Source: CAIYXB01 sp038146805 (GTDB lineage: Bacteria > Cyanobacteriota > Vampirovibrionia > LMEP-6097). From it: 64,000 nt of DNA. This document shows, piece after piece, positions 61,536 through 64,000 of the stretch; position 1 is the first letter of the stretch; every line of letters begins with the position of its first letter. Position numbers and translations under genes: made by a program. Below the pieces are notes generated by a model. It was not told where the DNA came from. It did no database searches and saw only the letters and a program-made list of their open reading frames with translations. The DNA lies in the NCBI GenBank assembly GCA_038146805.1, contig JAYQSH010000005.1:682001-746000 (forward strand). Direction: 5' to 3'.

Positions 61536-61600
61536 GTGTCTTTGTTTGATGTTAATGATGTTACTAGTGAAGTTTTAACTAAATTAGAAAAGGTGAAAAA

Positions 61601-62698
61601 ATGAAATTAAAAGCAATATTAGAACTTTTAGATGCTGAGCTTGCTGGTGATGAAAATTTTGAAGTTGTTGGTATTGCAAGTGTGCCTGAATTGGCGCAAG
61701 AAAAAGAAATTGCTTTTGTTTTTTCGCATAGATTTTCGAAAGCAAAGAAGTTTTTAAATAAAAGTCAAGCTAAGGTTTTAGTGATTTCAAAAGCCTTATT
61801 TACTGACAATAATTTTCAAGAGTTTTTAAAAGAACAAAATTTAAACCTAGTTTTAGTTGAGCGCCCAAAATTTGCTTTGGCGCAACTCCTGCCTCATTTT
61901 GCCAAAGAAAGATTTAAGCCAGTTTTGATTCATGCAACAGCAGTCATAGATGAAAGCGCGCAAATTGCTGATAATGTTTCAATTGGAGCATTAAGTTTTA
62001 TTGGTCCAAATGTTGTTATTGAAGCTGGTACTGTTATTCATGCAAGAGTTACTATTAATGCAAACTCTAAGCTTGGCAATTATTGCGTTATTCATAGTGG
62101 TGTTGTCATTGAAGACCATACTGAAATTGGTGATAGGGTTGAGATTCATGCAAACGCTGTCATTGGTTCTGATGGATATAGTTATAGTACTCAAGATGCA
62201 ACCAATTTAGAAAAAATGCAAAATGGTGATTTTAGTTTTAATATGGATCGTCAAATTCAGCACAAGGTTATTTCGAATGGTAATGTTGTCATTGAAAATG
62301 ATGTTGAGATTGGTGCCAATACTTGTATTGATAGAGCAACTTTAGCGAGCACGAGAATTCAAGAAGGTACAAAGATTGATAATTTATGTCAAATTGCACA
62401 TAATGTACAAATTGGTAAGGATTGTTTAATCATTGCACAGACCGGGATTGCAGGTAGCGCTGAGATCAAAGATCGAGTTACTATTGCTGGTAGCTGTGGT
62501 ATTGGTGATGGAGTTACTATTAATAATGATGTAGTGGTTGGTGCTTTTAGTGCTGTCAATTCAGACCTTGACCCATTTTTGCCAGTTTTGGGTATACCAG
62601 CTGTTCCATATGGTGAGTATATGAAACGTCATAGGTATTTAATGAAACTTCCTAAGATGGGAGAAGATATTAGAAAATTAAAATCTGCAAAAAAATAA
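61601..62698 (+). CDS. lpxD: UDP-3-O-acylglucosamine N-acyltransferase
   Basis: 365 residues. The N-terminal uridine-binding domain (LLDAELAGDENFEVVGIA, EIAFVFSHRFSK) is followed by left-handed beta-helix hexapeptide repeats from ~100 (IGALSFIGPNVVIEAGTVIHARVTI) and the catalytic His in NLCQIAHNVQIG. LpxD adds the second acyl chain in lipid A synthesis. It establishes LPS production. An AAAGGTG ribosome binding site precedes the ATG. Confidence 0.95.
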   Translation: MKLKAILELLDAELAGDENFEVVGIASVPELAQEKEIAFVFSHRFSKAKKFLNKSQAKVLVISKALFTDNNFQEFLKEQNLNLVLVERPKFALAQLLPHFAKERFKPVLIHATAVIDESAQIADNVSIGALSFIGPNVVIEAGTVIHARVTINANSKLGNYCVIHSGVVIEDHTEIGDRVEIHANAVIGSDGYSYSTQDATNLEKMQNGDFSFNMDRQIQHKVISNGNVVIENDVEIGANTCIDRATLASTRIQEGTKIDNLCQIAHNVQIGKDCLIIAQTGIAGSAEIKDRVTIAGSCGIGDGVTINNDVVVGAFSAVNSDLDPFLPVLGIPAVPYGEYMKRHRYLMKLPKMGEDIRKLKSAKK

Positions 62699-62711
62699 TT
62701 TGACTATAAAC

Positions 62712-63089
62712 TTAGTCTTGATTCCAATTGAGAGCACCTTTTTTCCAAGCGTATACTAAACCAAGAATTAAAATCGCAACAAAAATAAAGGCTTCGATAA
62801 TAATAAAGCTTCTATTACCGGTTGCAACATTAAATAAATTTGCCCATGGCATTAAAAAAACAAATTCAACATCAAAAACAATAAAAATTATGGCAAAAAG
62901 GTAGTATTTTATATCAAATTGCACCTGTGCACCCATTTCACTTGGCATACCACATTCGTATACTTCAGTTTTTTTGCCGCCGGGATTAAAAATGCCAAAT
63001 ACTCTTTGTATTACAGCACTTAGCCCAAGCAAAATTAGGCCGTTTACTAGTGCCACAAGCGAGATTAATCCAATTTGTCCAATTTCCAC
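62712..63089 (-). CDS. nuoA: NADH-quinone oxidoreductase subunit A (NuoA/NdhC)
   Basis: 125 residues with three membrane helices. VYECGMPSEMGAQVQFDIKYYLFAIIFIVFDVEFVFLMPWA contains the key Cys and the DxE motif of complex I subunit 3/A. The subunit lies at the quinone-binding end of the membrane arm. No other nuo gene is downstream within the window (lpxD converges), so the remaining complex I genes are elsewhere. Confidence 0.93.
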   Translation of the reverse strand: MEIGQIGLISLVALVNGLILLGLSAVIQRVFGIFNPGGKKTEVYECGMPSEMGAQVQFDIKYYLFAIIFIVFDVEFVFLMPWANLFNVATGNRSFIIIEAFIFVAILILGLVYAWKKGALNWNQD

Positions 63090-63169
63090 GTTATTATTGT
63101 ACTCTAATTTTTTAAAAAATTAATATACATTAATGCCAATTTCACAAGTTTTCAGGAAGCTTGACCGTC

Positions 63170-64000
63170 TTATCTTGCCGCTAGGCTTTTACGTTTTTGA
63201 TAAAGTTCAAGGGTATTTTTTAACAGCATTGCAACTGTCATTGGTCCGACTCCGCCCGGGACTGGTGTTATAAATTCAGCTTGATTTTTTGCTTCAGCAA
63301 ATTCAATATCACCAACTAGCTTTCTTTTGCCATCAACCTCTATTGCATTAATACCGACATCAATGACAACAGCCCCTTCTTTGATGAGCGAACCTTTAAT
63401 GAATTCTGCTTTGCCAATTGCCGCAATCACAATATCTGCATTTTTAATTTCCTTGTCAAGATTTTTTGTTTTGCTGTGTGCCATAACAACAGTGGCATTG
63501 GCATTGTTAAGTAATAGTGCAATTGGTTTACCAACTAAAGTGCTTCTACCAATAACAATTGCTTTTTTTCCTTGTATCTCGATTTGATAACGTTTTAAAA
63601 GTTCCATGCATCCTTTTGGTGTGCATGGTTCTATGGCATCTTTTGATTTACTCAGCAGTTTGCCTAGATTTGTTGTGGTCAGCCCATCAACATCTTTTGT
63701 TGCAGAAATTGCATCAATAATTTCTTGGGTATCAGCACTTAAGCTTGCAGGAAGAGGTAACTGTAATAAAATTCCATCAACCTTATCATCATTGTTATAG
63801 CTTTGAATAACCTCAATCAATTCTGCTTTTGTAATATCATGTGCAAGTTCAGATTTAAACGAATTGATACCTACTGTCGTGCAGGCTTTTTGTTTTGAGT
63901 TGACATAGTAATGACTAGCTGGATCGTCACCAACAATAATGACAGCAAGACCCGGTTTTCTCTCTGTAAAAGAAGAAATTTCAGCTGTTAATTCAGCTTT
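63170..64000 (-). CDS. folD: Bifunctional methylene-THF dehydrogenase/cyclohydrolase (5' end outside)
   Basis: 277 codons are visible and continue past the window end; the missing part is about 10-15 residues. KPGLAVIIVGDDPASHYYVNSKQKAC contains the catalytic Lys and Tyr; VDGILLQLPLPA, PCTPKGCMELL, VIGRSTLVGKPIALLL and PVPGGVGPMTVAML are typical. FolD interconverts 5,10-methylene-THF and 10-formyl-THF with NADP in one-carbon metabolism. The reading frame is intact across the whole visible part. Confidence 0.95.
   Translation of the reverse strand, partial: KAELTAEISSFTERKPGLAVIIVGDDPASHYYVNSKQKACTTVGINSFKSELAHDITKAELIEVIQSYNNDDKVDGILLQLPLPASLSADTQEIIDAISATKDVDGLTTTNLGKLLSKSKDAIEPCTPKGCMELLKRYQIEIQGKKAIVIGRSTLVGKPIALLLNNANATVVMAHSKTKNLDKEIKNADIVIAAIGKAEFIKGSLIKEGAVVIDVGINAIEVDGKRKLVGDIEFAEAKNQAEFITPVPGGVGPMTVAMLLKNTLELYQKRKSLAAR

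Noticed and set aside
1..64000. tRNA, rRNA or other structured RNA genes
   Set aside because: No cloverleaf, rRNA core motif, RNase P or SRP RNA sequence was recognised by eye in the gaps; a covariance-model scan would be decisive.

Overview
The window is dense, AT-rich bacterial chromosome with about 70 protein genes and no rRNA or tRNA gene that I could see. The host looks like a Gram-negative (diderm) bacterium. It has LPS genes (lpxD, a kdsA-like gene), Skp/OmpH-type periplasmic chaperones, a signal-peptide beta-barrel protein, lipoproteins with a lipobox, a MurE with the DNPR motif that marks meso-diaminopimelate peptidoglycan, and flagellar export genes fliP and fliQ. A deep lineage near Cyanobacteria, such as the Melainabacteria/Vampirovibrionia group, would fit the desaturase, photolyase and NuoA/NdhC-type subunit. 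That placement is inference only; rpoA or ribosomal protein phylogeny would settle it.

Layout. 1-2780: end of a ribosomal operon (infA, rpmJ, rpsM, rpsK, rpoA, rplQ). 2815-9193: acetyltransferase, DegT aminotransferase, murG, desaturase, an ApaG-HspQ fusion and an amidohydrolase. 9224-11971: a partner-switching pair (STAS protein plus a GAF-GAF-PP2C-HATPase fusion). 11998-18956: coaX, membrane proteins, ilvE, glcD, an iron-box-controlled ferredoxin, an SDR and a frameshifted kdsA. 18953-22617: ftsW, murD and a frameshifted prmC. 22781-31508: hypotheticals, comM, purA, fliQP, a GT9 transferase, a Fur regulator and a broken nagA. 31673-39083: outer membrane protein, a complete Bat/MoxR operon and an S1 protein. 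39262-42284: small coupled ORFs, a solitary DNA methyltransferase and a large repeat cluster. 42285-46650: a catalytically dead GlgB-like protein, glyQ and a broken repeat protein. 46825-52762: comEA-like, an oxidoreductase, a lipoprotein, an LCP protein, a GT2 synthase and a paralogue of the 23.4 kb hypothetical. 52748-64000: murE, hisF, a frameshifted pilC, acyl-CoA synthetase, photolyase, tsaE, a GerMN lipoprotein, two ompH genes, lpxD, nuoA and the start of folD.

The least expected content is the non-coding mobile or repeat DNA. One family is a 233-bp three-hairpin element with a 75-bp short form. Three sites carry perfect 5-bp flanking duplications (TTAAT or TTTAT), and one site holds four tandem copies inside a single duplication. 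A second family is a 33-bp unit that always occurs in pairs with a 4-bp spacer; its ends (TGA/TAA) supply the stop codons of the flanking genes at several sites. A third is a 30-bp palindromic repeat at two gene ends. A fourth is a 92-bp hairpin with 10-bp terminal inverted repeats.

Five genes carry apparent single-base frameshifts (kdsA, prmC, nagA, pilC and a repeat protein), and the second ompH gene has an in-frame UGA before a conserved tail. Most of the lesions sit at short homopolymers, so sequencing error must be excluded before decay or recoding is claimed.
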